From: an uncultured Collinsella sp.
GTDB lineage: Bacteria; Actinomycetota; Coriobacteriia; Coriobacteriales; Coriobacteriaceae
NCBI GenBank assembly: GCA_900545605.1
Contig: UQZL01000030.1
Span: 1 to 27,216 of the forward strand
Reading direction: 5' to 3'
Length of the DNA: 27,216 nt
The position numbers and the translations under genes were made by a program. The first letter of the stretch is position 1, and every line of letters begins with the position of its first letter. Below, in pieces: positions 14,892 through 21,882 of this stretch. The notes beneath the pieces were generated by a model. The model was not told the DNA's origin, did no database searches, and saw only the letters and a list, made by a program, of their open reading frames with translations.

Positions 14892-14921
14892 GGCCTATCC
14901 CAGCCATGGTAAATCGATAAC

Positions 14922-14981
14922 AAAACGGGCTCCAGACCGCTGAATCGTGCCGCATATGGCACGTCCGCAGTCCGGAACCCG
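14922..14981 (-). terminator. Large compound terminator after argD
   Basis: Minus strand: a 15-bp stem (14981-14967 with 14940-14926, four G-T pairs), a small internal loop, then a 6-bp inner stem CGTGCC/GGCACG (14962-14957 and 14952-14947 approximately), followed by TTTTG. It lies 25 bases past the argD stop and ends the arg operon. The several G-T pairs, in place of changed Watson-Crick pairs, suggest that the structure is maintained. Confidence 0.8.
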
Positions 14982-15006
14982 GTCCAAATTGAGTTATTGC
15001 GCTGTG

Positions 15007-16290
15007 TTAGGCCAAAACGTCCGACAAAATCTCGATCAGGCTGTCCACGTCGGCTTCTTCGCAGACAAGCGGCGGCAGGAAACGCAGCGTGTGGGCACCA
15101 GTAGCGTTAATCACGGCGCCGGCGGCCAGCGCGCGGGCAACAATATCATGCGCATCGCCCGCAGCGTCATCCAGATCGCAGCCGAGCATTAAGCCGCGAC
15201 CGCGTACCTCGGTAACGTGCGGAAGCTTGGCCAGCGCCTGCTCCATATAAGCACCCACCTTGGCGGCATGCTCAGCGTAGTCGCCGCGCACAAGCGCGGA
15301 GAGCGTCGCGGCGCACGCCGCGACAGCCAAGCAACTACCGCCAAAGGTCGAGCCGTGGTCGCCCGGCTTAAACACGTCGGCGATCTCCTTCTTTGCCACC
15401 ACGGCACCCATGGGGACGCCGTCGGCGATGCCCTTGGCAAGACTCATGATGTCGGGCTCCACGCCATAGGTCTGGAATGCAAACGGCTTGCCGGAGCGGA
15501 AGATGCCACACTGGACCTCGTCGGCGATAAGAACGGCACCCACCTCGTGTGCCAAGTCGCGCGCTGCCGCCATAAACTCCTCGGTCATGGGGTGCACACC
15601 GCTCTCGCCCTGAATCGGCTCGAGCATGACGGCGCAAATCTCGCTTCCCAGCTGCTTAAAGATTGCACGCAGCTCATCGACATCGTTGGGTGTGCAGGCC
15701 ACAAAGCCGCCCGGCAGCGGGCGGAAGCTATCCTGCAGCCAATCCTGCATGGTGGCGGCAATGGTCTCGAGCGTACGGCCGTGGAAGCCGCCGCGCATGC
15801 ATACGATGGTGTTGCCGCCGTTACCAGCACGCTTGGCGTACAGACGCGCGAGCTTCATCGAGCCCTCGTTGGCTTCGGCACCAGAATTGGCAAAGAACGT
15901 CTCCCACACCTGCTCGTCCGCAGCCGGGGCACCGAGCGCAGCGGCCGTGGTCTCATCGCCGGCGGCAATGGCATCGGCCAGCACGCACGCACCATCTACG
16001 TCGTCGTTAGCGAGCTTGGACAGCAGCGCCGCGACCTGGCCACGCTGCTCGATGAAGAAGTAGTTGGAGACATGCATGAGCTTTTTGGTCTGTGCCTCGA
16101 GCGCCGAGAGCACTGCAGGATTACCGTGGCCTAGGCTGCACACGCCGATGCCGGCAAGAAAGTCGAGGTACTCACGGCCATCGTCGCCGGTGAGCTTCAT
16201 GCCGTGACCCTCGACAAACTCGACCGGAGAGCGGCCAAAGGTATGCATAACGTAATGGGATTCAAGCGATTGCTGAGCTGCAAGTGACAT
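15007..16290 (-). CDS. argD: Acetylornithine aminotransferase
   Basis: PLP-dependent enzyme that converts N-acetylglutamate semialdehyde plus glutamate to N-acetylornithine, the fourth step of ornithine synthesis; relatives also serve in lysine synthesis. Its 427 residues show the class III aminotransferase pattern: FFANSGAEANEGSMKLAR (132-149), GGFHGRT (167-173), IADEVQCGIFRSG (255-267) with Asp257, and Lys286 in SLAKGIADGVPMGA as the PLP lysine. It is about 25-30 residues longer than usual because of an Ala/Asp-rich insertion at about 95-128. The ATG at 16290 is preceded by AAAGG at a rather long distance. It is the last gene of the arg operon, 69 bases after argB. Confidence 0.94.
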   Translation of the reverse strand: MSLAAQQSLESHYVMHTFGRSPVEFVEGHGMKLTGDDGREYLDFLAGIGVCSLGHGNPAVLSALEAQTKKLMHVSNYFFIEQRGQVAALLSKLANDDVDGACVLADAIAAGDETTAAALGAPAADEQVWETFFANSGAEANEGSMKLARLYAKRAGNGGNTIVCMRGGFHGRTLETIAATMQDWLQDSFRPLPGGFVACTPNDVDELRAIFKQLGSEICAVMLEPIQGESGVHPMTEEFMAAARDLAHEVGAVLIADEVQCGIFRSGKPFAFQTYGVEPDIMSLAKGIADGVPMGAVVAKKEIADVFKPGDHGSTFGGSCLAVAACAATLSALVRGDYAEHAAKVGAYMEQALAKLPHVTEVRGRGLMLGCDLDDAAGDAHDIVARALAAGAVINATGAHTLRFLPPLVCEEADVDSLIEILSDVLA

Positions 16291-16359
16291 GGGATGCCTT
16301 TCGTTGGGCGCCAGACGGCGCGGGGCTATGGGTGCAGGAATGGGGCGGCTGCGGGTCAG

Positions 16360-17340
16360 CTAGACCGTCTGAAGCTTCTCGACCTCGTCGAGGTTCTCGG
16401 TCAGGCGCGCGGCAAACGTCGAAAGCGGGTGCGGATGCGTATCGAATTCGTAGGCCGTCTCGGTGGAGTGGATCACGGTACCGACGCCGGCATCGGTCAG
16501 CAGCTCCAGCAGCAGCGAGTGCGGCGTCGTGCCGTTGATGATGTGGGCTCGGAACACGCCAGCGGATAGTGCATCGACGGCGGCGCGCAGCTTGGGGATC
16601 ATGCCCTTGTCGACCTCGCCGCCGTAGAGCATCTCATTGACCTCGTCGAGCGTCAGGTTGGAGATAAGCGAATCCTTGTCGCTAAAGTCCTTGTACAGAC
16701 CGTCGACATCGGTCAAAAAAATCGCCTTGTGCGCATGAAGCGCCGCCGCAACGGCACCGGCGGCGGTATCGGCGTTGATGTTGAAGAAGCCACCGTCCTC
16801 CCCCGCCGCGACCGTGGCGATAACGGGAATGTACTCACTGTCGAGCAAACGCTCGATATAGTCGGTGTTGACGTGCGTGACCTTGCCTACGCGTCCGAGC
16901 TCTGGATCGAGTGGCTCGGCGATAAGGGTACCGGCGTCGCTGCCGGACACGCCCACGGCCAGGTTGCCGTGGTGGTTGAGCGCCGCGACCAGCTCCTGGT
17001 TGACTTTGCCGCCCAGCACCTCGCGCACGATATCCATGGTATCCGGCGTGGTCACGCGCTGGCCGTTCTTGAATTCGACGGGAATATCGTAATGGCTCAA
17101 CGCCTCGTTGATGGCCTTGCCGCCGCCGTGCACGATAACAGGGCGCATGCCGATAATCTTGAGCAGAACGATGTCGCTCATCACGTCACGGCGCAGCTGC
17201 TCGTCGACCATGGCGGCACCGCCGTACTTGATAACGACCGTCTTACCGGTCAGGTTCTTAATCCACGGCAGCGCCTCGAACAGCAGCTGCGCGGTAACTT
17301 CATTGGATTCGCTCGAGCGACAATCGCGTGCGAACTTCAT
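16360..17340 (-). CDS. argB: Acetylglutamate kinase
   Basis: Phosphorylates N-acetylglutamate with ATP, the second step of ornithine synthesis and often the arginine-feedback point. The 326-residue protein shows the amino-acid-kinase fold signatures VVIKYGGAAM, VIVHGGGKAI with the glycine loop, FFNINADTAAGAVA for substrate binding, and LTDVDGLYKD. Compared with the usual 295-300 residues it has a short N-terminal extension and about 30 extra residues after the normal end near GTVIHS. The extension at the N-terminus (SNEVTAQLLFEALPWI) resembles the helix that in arginine-sensitive enzymes builds the hexamer, so feedback inhibition is plausible. The ATG at 17340 has GAGG six bases upstream. It follows argJ by 81 bases. 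Confidence 0.95.
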   Translation of the reverse strand: MKFARDCRSSESNEVTAQLLFEALPWIKNLTGKTVVIKYGGAAMVDEQLRRDVMSDIVLLKIIGMRPVIVHGGGKAINEALSHYDIPVEFKNGQRVTTPDTMDIVREVLGGKVNQELVAALNHHGNLAVGVSGSDAGTLIAEPLDPELGRVGKVTHVNTDYIERLLDSEYIPVIATVAAGEDGGFFNINADTAAGAVAAALHAHKAIFLTDVDGLYKDFSDKDSLISNLTLDEVNEMLYGGEVDKGMIPKLRAAVDALSAGVFRAHIINGTTPHSLLLELLTDAGVGTVIHSTETAYEFDTHPHPLSTFAARLTENLDEVEKLQTV

Positions 17341-17421
17341 AGTCTGCCTCGTCTTTCGTGTAGCTATTGTGCCGTCCCTCGTTGCCCGCGATTGCAGCGG
17401 GACGCGCGGCACATCGGGAGT

Positions 17422-18687
17422 CTAGGAACGGTAGTCGCCGTTAATGGAGATGTACTCGTGCGTGAGGTCGCAAGTCCACACGGTGGTCGCCGCGTCCCCT
17501 GCGCCCAGGTCTGCCGAGATCACAATCTCGGGCGCCTCAAAACGTCGCAGGGCTTCGTCCTCATCGAAGGGGACCGTCAGGCCATCGCGACAGACGGGCA
17601 TACCCATCATGTCGATGGACACATCTTCTTGGTTAAACTGCACGCCGCACTTGCCGAGCGCCATGGCAACGCGGCCCCAGTTGCAGTCGTGGCCGGCGAT
17701 GCAGGTCTTGACGAGCGGCGAGTTGGCAACAGCACGGGCGGCGATATCGGCCTCCTCGTCGTTCGCGGCGCCGGTGACATTAACCGTCACGAGCTTGGAT
17801 GCGCCCTCGCCATCTGCGGCGATGTTGCGCGCCAGGCTCTCGCACACCTCATGCACGGCAAAGGCCAACTCGTCAAAGGCATCGGAGCCCTCGACAATAG
17901 GCTCGGCATTTGCGGCAGCGCCGGAAGCGAGCATGATGCAGGTGTCGTTGGTCGAAGTATCGGAGTCGACCGTTACCTTGTTGAAGGTCTGCTTGACGGT
18001 GGAGAGTAACAGGGCGTGAAGCGCCGCCGGCTCGACGGGGGCATCGGTAGTGATGACTGCGATCATGGTGGCCATGTTGGGCATGATCATACCCGAGCCT
18101 TTGCACATACCGCCCACCGTATAGGCATTACCTGCGTGCCCCGCGGCCTCGCTGCGGTAACACACGGCATACTCCTTGGAATGCGTGTCGGTCGTCATGA
18201 TAGCGCGAGCGGCATCGGCGCCGCCGTGGGCGGAGAGTGCCTCGTAGGCGGCAGGAACGGCGGTCTCAAACGTGTCGATCGGCAGAATCTGACCAATTAC
18301 GCCCGTGGAGGCGACCAGAATCTGCTGGGGCTCGCAGCCGATGACCTGCGAGGCGATGTTGCAGGTCTCGCGCGCGCAGGCAAGACCGGTTTCACCCGTG
18401 GCGGCGTTGGCGTTGCCAGAGTTGATAGAAACACCGGCGATGATGCCATAGCCCTTGTCGGCGCCGCCCAGGTTGGCACGGCTCACCTGCACGGGCGCCG
18501 CACAAAAGCGGTTAGTCGTAAACACGCCGGCCCCGGGACAGGGTTTATCGGGCACGACGAGCGCGTAATCCAGGCGCTCGGGATTCTTGCGGAATCCGGC
18601 ATGGATGCCCGCCGCCTTAAAGCCGGCTGCCGCCGTTACGCCGCCCTCTACGGCACGGATCTTGATATCGAACTGCTCTGTATTCAT
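17422..18687 (-). CDS. argJ: Glutamate N-acetyltransferase (ArgJ)
   Basis: Moves the acetyl group from N-acetylornithine to glutamate, recycling it and releasing ornithine; bifunctional forms also use acetyl-CoA. The 421-residue precursor cleaves itself before Thr207 in the conserved KGSGMIMPNMATM (196-208), freeing the nucleophilic threonine of the beta chain. Other marks are the GxFTTNRFCAAPV region (54-66), ASTGVIGQILP (126-136) and the C-terminal CDLTHEYISINGDYRS. The start ATG at 18687 has AAGGAG about 11 bases upstream, a long spacing. The sequence alone does not tell whether it is mono- or bifunctional. With no argA or argE seen here, the acetyl-recycling route fits. It lies 134 bases after argC. 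Confidence 0.95.
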   Translation of the reverse strand: MNTEQFDIKIRAVEGGVTAAAGFKAAGIHAGFRKNPERLDYALVVPDKPCPGAGVFTTNRFCAAPVQVSRANLGGADKGYGIIAGVSINSGNANAATGETGLACARETCNIASQVIGCEPQQILVASTGVIGQILPIDTFETAVPAAYEALSAHGGADAARAIMTTDTHSKEYAVCYRSEAAGHAGNAYTVGGMCKGSGMIMPNMATMIAVITTDAPVEPAALHALLLSTVKQTFNKVTVDSDTSTNDTCIMLASGAAANAEPIVEGSDAFDELAFAVHEVCESLARNIAADGEGASKLVTVNVTGAANDEEADIAARAVANSPLVKTCIAGHDCNWGRVAMALGKCGVQFNQEDVSIDMMGMPVCRDGLTVPFDEDEALRRFEAPEIVISADLGAGDAATTVWTCDLTHEYISINGDYRS

Positions 18688-18821
18688 CGTCTTTATGACT
18701 CCTTATGTCAAACAAAAAATGGGCATCGGTTGGTGCGCCATGCCAGCCACAATCATGAGACCAGCTTAAGAGTGGCGCCCCACTCGATGCCCGACTACCA
18801 AATCGTCAACAATCGAATGTG

Positions 18822-19892
18822 CTACACCGGGCACGCCACTGTGGGCAAGCCTCGTCGCTCATCAAAACCAAAGACGATGTTGGCGCACTGGACCGCCTGG
18901 CCTGCTGCGCCCTTGCACAGATTGTCGATGGCGCCCGTAGCCACCAGAACGCCCGCGCGTTTGTTGAGCGCGAGGCCGATCTGGGCGGCGTTGGTGCCGA
19001 CGACCGAAGCCGTCTTGGGCTGCTGGCCGGCATCGAGTACGCGCACGAAGGTGCGACCGGCGTAGAACTGCTTGTAATGGTCGACAACGTCCTCAAGGGT
19101 CAAGGTATCGATAGCCTGCGGCGCAAGCGGCATCGTCACCGTAGAGAGCAGACCGCGCTTGAGCGGTGCCAGGTGCGGGGTAAAGACGACACGATCGGTT
19201 AGGCCCAAGATCTGCTCGATTTCGGGCGTGTGACGATGCTTGCCCACGCCATAGGCCTCCAGGTTTTCGTCCGCGCTGCAAAAATGCGTACGGGCGTTGC
19301 AGGACTTACCGGCACCCGTCACGCCGCTGATAGCGTCAACGATCACGGGGCCACTCTGGGCAACCCAGCCGGCACGCTCGGCAGGAGCGGCAGCAAGGCT
19401 CGTTGCGGTGGGATAGCAGCCGGCGCAGGCGACCAGCACGGACTTGCCGTCAGCATAATCGGATGCGGCGGTCTCCAAGTCCTGGCAGAACAGCTCGGGC
19501 AGGCCAAAAGCGCGGGTCTTGAGCAGCTCGGGGCTCGTGTGCTCGGCGGCATACCATGTCTCAAAGACGGACGCGTCGCTCAGACGGTAATCGGCCGAAA
19601 GATCAAAGCAGGAGACGCCAGATGCAAGCAGTGCGGGCACCTGTGCCATGGCAGCCGTGTGCGGCACGGCCAAGAAGACGGCGTCGCAGCTCTTGAGCTC
19701 GGGGGCGTCATGCGTGGTGAAAACCAGGTCGCTCACGCCAGCAAAGCTCGGATACGCCGCGGACAGCGGCTGGCCGGCATCGGCGTTGGACGTAATGGCA
19801 ACAAGTTCAAACTCGGGATGGCCAAGCACGAGGCGAATGAGCTCGGCTCCGGCATATCCAGCCGCGCCGACGATTCCAACCTTCAATGACAT
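18822..19892 (-). CDS. argC: N-acetyl-gamma-glutamyl-phosphate reductase
   Basis: NADPH-dependent reduction of N-acetylglutamyl phosphate to the semialdehyde, the third step to ornithine. The 356 residues are a normal length. It shows the Rossmann loop VGIVGAAGYAGAEL (5-18), the catalytic Cys159 in ACAGCYPTA, DAISGVTGAGK and HRHTPEIEQ, all typical of ArgC. The ATG at 19892 has AAGGAG six bases upstream. It is the first gene of argC-argJ-argB-argD, behind two ARG-box-like operators about 85-125 bases upstream. The set of four takes glutamate to ornithine; the genes that take ornithine to arginine are not in the window. Confidence 0.96.
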   Translation of the reverse strand: MSLKVGIVGAAGYAGAELIRLVLGHPEFELVAITSNADAGQPLSAAYPSFAGVSDLVFTTHDAPELKSCDAVFLAVPHTAAMAQVPALLASGVSCFDLSADYRLSDASVFETWYAAEHTSPELLKTRAFGLPELFCQDLETAASDYADGKSVLVACAGCYPTATSLAAAPAERAGWVAQSGPVIVDAISGVTGAGKSCNARTHFCSADENLEAYGVGKHRHTPEIEQILGLTDRVVFTPHLAPLKRGLLSTVTMPLAPQAIDTLTLEDVVDHYKQFYAGRTFVRVLDAGQQPKTASVVGTNAAQIGLALNKRAGVLVATGAIDNLCKGAAGQAVQCANIVFGFDERRGLPTVACPV

Positions 19893-19976
19893 ATCAGACT
19901 CCTTGTCTGCGATTTATGCACCGATGCGCATTTCGCAGTGGTCGTTATGAAGTGGGTTGAAACTTTAGCACCAAAA

Positions 19977-20015
19977 GATGCATGAACACGTAAATGGCTT
20001 GCATATTCATGCATT
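19977..20015 (-). promoter_or_regulatory. Tandem ARG-box-like operators of the arg operon
   Basis: Two 18-bp sites (19998-20015 and 19977-19994) lie 85-123 bases before argC. The first has the core TGCAT-ATTC-ATGCA, a perfect 5-4-5 dyad. The second has TGCAT-GAAC-ACGTA, which is half conserved. Their cores are offset by exactly 21 bases, the 18+3 spacing known for paired ArgR/AhrC boxes. ArgR binds such sites with arginine as co-repressor, so arginine repression of argCJBD is predicted. No argR gene is in the window, and I could not place the promoter boxes. Confidence 0.65.
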
Positions 20016-20058
20016 GAAACAATCCCGACACATTCGCTTGAAGGAATTGACAAATGGA

Positions 20059-20112
20059 GCGGGCCCCGTATTGACCGGCGCTCCTAACGGCACCGGGCAA
20101 TACGGGGCCCGC
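20059..20112. repeat. 54-base GC-rich palindrome
   Basis: Arms GCGGGCCCCGTATTG and CAATACGGGGCCCGC (20059-20073, 20098-20112) are a perfect 15-bp inverted repeat around a 24-base centre that can pair further through CCGG tetramers. It lies 38 bases past the stop of the 20150 gene and before the arg operators. No T-run follows on either strand. It may end the upstream transcript without Us, or be a repeated intergenic element. Confidence 0.6.
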
Positions 20113-20149
20113 CCATGCGAAAACCAAGTTGTTAGGATGAGCCAGCCGG

Positions 20150-20560
20150 CTAGAGCTCGACCGGCACCCATTCGTCGTGATTGCAGATAAAAGCCTCGGG
20201 ATCCTCGACGCTAAAGAAGACGAGCGTGGGGTCGTTAGGCCCCTCATAGTGCTCGCCCAGGTGCTCTAGATGCTTCCACCCGGCTTCGCGCATTTCGTCT
20301 AAAGCCCGGTCATCCAAGCCGGCACGCCCGCGCAAGATGAGCCAGCCATGGCCCGGCCACCAACTCGTGGCCTCAAAGCGCTGGTTTTGCAGCAGCTCTT
20401 GCCACACATCTTTGGTGCGCGCTGTTACAAACCACAGCTTGCCATCCTGGATCTGCGCAAACGAAAACGGACGCACATGAGGCTGTCCGTCAACGCTCGT
20501 CGCCAAATACCATGCCGGCACCGACGTCAGATACTCCAACACCGTATTCAATCCGTCCAC
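20150..20560 (-). CDS. Pyridoxamine 5'-phosphate oxidase-like split-barrel protein (copy 2)
   Basis: A 136-residue protein of the FMN-binding split-barrel superfamily, in which members bind flavin, F420 or heme. It shows VPAWYLATSVDGQPHVRPFSFAQ (as PAWYLAT and VRPFSFA), DGKLWFVTARTKDVWQEL, and a C-terminal VFFSVEDPEAFIC. The 'ATxxxGxPHVRPF' strand pattern is the usual mark of the family. No catalytic residues specific to PdxH are visible, so pyridoxal synthesis is unlikely; a general flavin reductase or stress function is the family guess. The start is GTG at 20560 with AGGAGG four bases upstream. It lies 44 bases downstream of a clear paralogue, probably in one operon. Confidence 0.8.
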   Translation of the reverse strand: MDGLNTVLEYLTSVPAWYLATSVDGQPHVRPFSFAQIQDGKLWFVTARTKDVWQELLQNQRFEATSWWPGHGWLILRGRAGLDDRALDEMREAGWKHLEHLGEHYEGPNDPTLVFFSVEDPEAFICNHDEWVPVEL

Positions 20561-20604
20561 GTTTCCTCCTGTACTAGCTAGTTTGGGAACCTGGTTTGTG
20601 CGAG

Positions 20605-21051
20605 CTAGAGCTCCAGGCGCTCCTCGCTGCCGTCGATATCACAGAAGCGCGCAGCAATGTTGCGGACCGAAAAGAAAGCAAGGCGGCCGTCGTTGGCACT
20701 CTCGTGTTCCTCGCCAATGCCCACCATGTGCTTAAAACCCGCTTGACGCACCTTGTCGCTCGCAACTGCGTCGTCCTCAAGTGCGGCTTCGCCGGTCAAT
20801 ACGATCCAACATTCCCCCGGCTTCCAGCCCGAGAGCTCAAACTTGGGATTCGCGCTCAGCTCCGCCCACACATCCTTGTCGCGCGACGTGCAAAACCACA
20901 ACTTACCGTCATCGACCATGGCAAACGAAAACGGCCTCACGCGGGGCTGATGCCCGTCGGCCACATCGGTCGTGGCCAGATACCACGCCGGAATGCGCCT
21001 GAGATACGAACAGGCGCGCTCAAGCTGAGCCGTGCGGTCGTTGTCGGTCAT
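20605..21051 (-). CDS. Pyridoxamine 5'-phosphate oxidase-like split-barrel protein (copy 1)
   Basis: A 148-residue paralogue of the gene at 20150. Shared landmarks in the same order are IPAWYLAT, RVRPFSFA, DGKLWF, KDVWAEL, GWKPGECWIVLTGEAAL, QAGFKHM and LAFFSV. The FMN-binding split-barrel fold is inferred from these. Residues specific to this copy are an N-terminal helix (TAQLERACSYLRR) and an acidic C-terminus. The ATG at 21051 has AAAGGGG five bases upstream. It lies 30 bases after ecfT, so it may be reached by read-through from the riboflavin transporter operon. A flavin-binding protein beside riboflavin import would make sense, but this link is inference. Confidence 0.8.
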   Translation of the reverse strand: MTDNDRTAQLERACSYLRRIPAWYLATTDVADGHQPRVRPFSFAMVDDGKLWFCTSRDKDVWAELSANPKFELSGWKPGECWIVLTGEAALEDDAVASDKVRQAGFKHMVGIGEEHESANDGRLAFFSVRNIAARFCDIDGSEERLEL

Positions 21052-21081
21052 AGGGACCCCTTTCTTGCGCTCGAATCGCGC

Positions 21082-21882
21082 CTAAACAAGTTGAAGGTTG
21101 ATGACGATGACGCAGATGAGCAGCAACGCCGTCACCACCGCCGCCAACGCATCGCCGCGGCCAAACGTAAGCGCATGCAGACGCGTGCGCCCCTGCTCGC
21201 CGTGATAACAACGCGCATCCATGGCGGCCGAAAGCGTCTCGGCATGACGGAACACGCCGGTGAACAGCGGAATCGCCACGCTGCCGAGCATGCGCACACC
21301 GCCGAGCGGACCGCCCGTCACGCGCGCGCCGCGGCTTGCCTGCGCATCGGCCGTCTGTTTCATCTCTGTGGCGAACTGCGGTATAAACCGCAGCGCGATA
21401 CCCATAATCATGCCGAGCTCGTGCGCCGGAAGCCCCACGCGCGCAAATGGTGCGAGCAAACGCTCAAAACCTGCGGTGAGATCGAGCGTCGGCGTGGTGA
21501 GTGTAATGGCGCTCATGCCGGCCATCATCAGGGTCAGGCGGCACGCCGTAAACGCCGCAGAACGCAGCGAGCCCTCGCTCACCTGCAAAAAGCCAAGCTG
21601 CCACAGGATGCGGCCACTCTGGTCGGAAAACAGGTTAAGCACCGCGACCACCACGACAATCGCCAGCAATGGCGCCATCGACGATAGGACCCGACGCAAC
21701 GGCACCCGGGCCATGACATAGACCAGCACGACAAACATTGCGACCGGCACCAGCCCGCCGAAGCCGCCAACGGTGAGCACGGTGATCAGAAATGCGAAAC
21801 CTAGGAACAACTTAGTGCGCGGATCCAGGCGATGCAGCGCGCTATCCCCGGGATAGTAGCTGCCAAATGAGAACGCCTCCAT
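21082..21882 (-). CDS. ecfT: ECF transporter transmembrane subunit EcfT
   Basis: Membrane coupling subunit that links the ATPases to the substrate-binding S component in energy-coupling-factor vitamin importers. The 266 residues contain an N-terminal YYPGDSALHRLDPRTKL (typical of EcfT), several hydrophobic helices (about 25-60, 68-85, 115-130, 245-265), and the two cytoplasmic coupling motifs with small-x-Arg-Gly signature: AQASRGARV (180-188) and AMDARCYHG (220-228, in which Gly is replaced by Cys at the third position). The ATG at 21882 overlaps the ATPase stop by one base (TGATG) and has AGGAGG seven bases upstream. It is the last gene of the ribU-ecfA-ecfT set. Confidence 0.93.
   Translation of the reverse strand: MEAFSFGSYYPGDSALHRLDPRTKLFLGFAFLITVLTVGGFGGLVPVAMFVVLVYVMARVPLRRVLSSMAPLLAIVVVVAVLNLFSDQSGRILWQLGFLQVSEGSLRSAAFTACRLTLMMAGMSAITLTTPTLDLTAGFERLLAPFARVGLPAHELGMIMGIALRFIPQFATEMKQTADAQASRGARVTGGPLGGVRMLGSVAIPLFTGVFRHAETLSAAMDARCYHGEQGRTRLHALTFGRGDALAAVVTALLLICVIVINLQLV

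Larger units (their letters stand above)
14537..14921. other. Non-coding intergenic stretch rich in inverted repeats
   Basis: No believable gene lies between tRNA-Val and argD. What is here: an inverted copy of the tRNA T-arm (14549-14563); a hairpin-rich GC block (14580-14650) with GGAAACGC/GCGTTTTCC and CCCG...CGGG dyads; the hairpin CTGCTACC-TTTTT-GGTAGCAG (14699-14719); an 8-bp dyad GTCCAGTT/AACTGGAC (14770-14777, 14799-14806); and a pair of long inverted repeats (14674-14699 and 14864-14891). The AT-rich second half differs in composition from the genes around it, as a small decayed or non-autonomous element or an RNA gene might. Confidence 0.5.
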
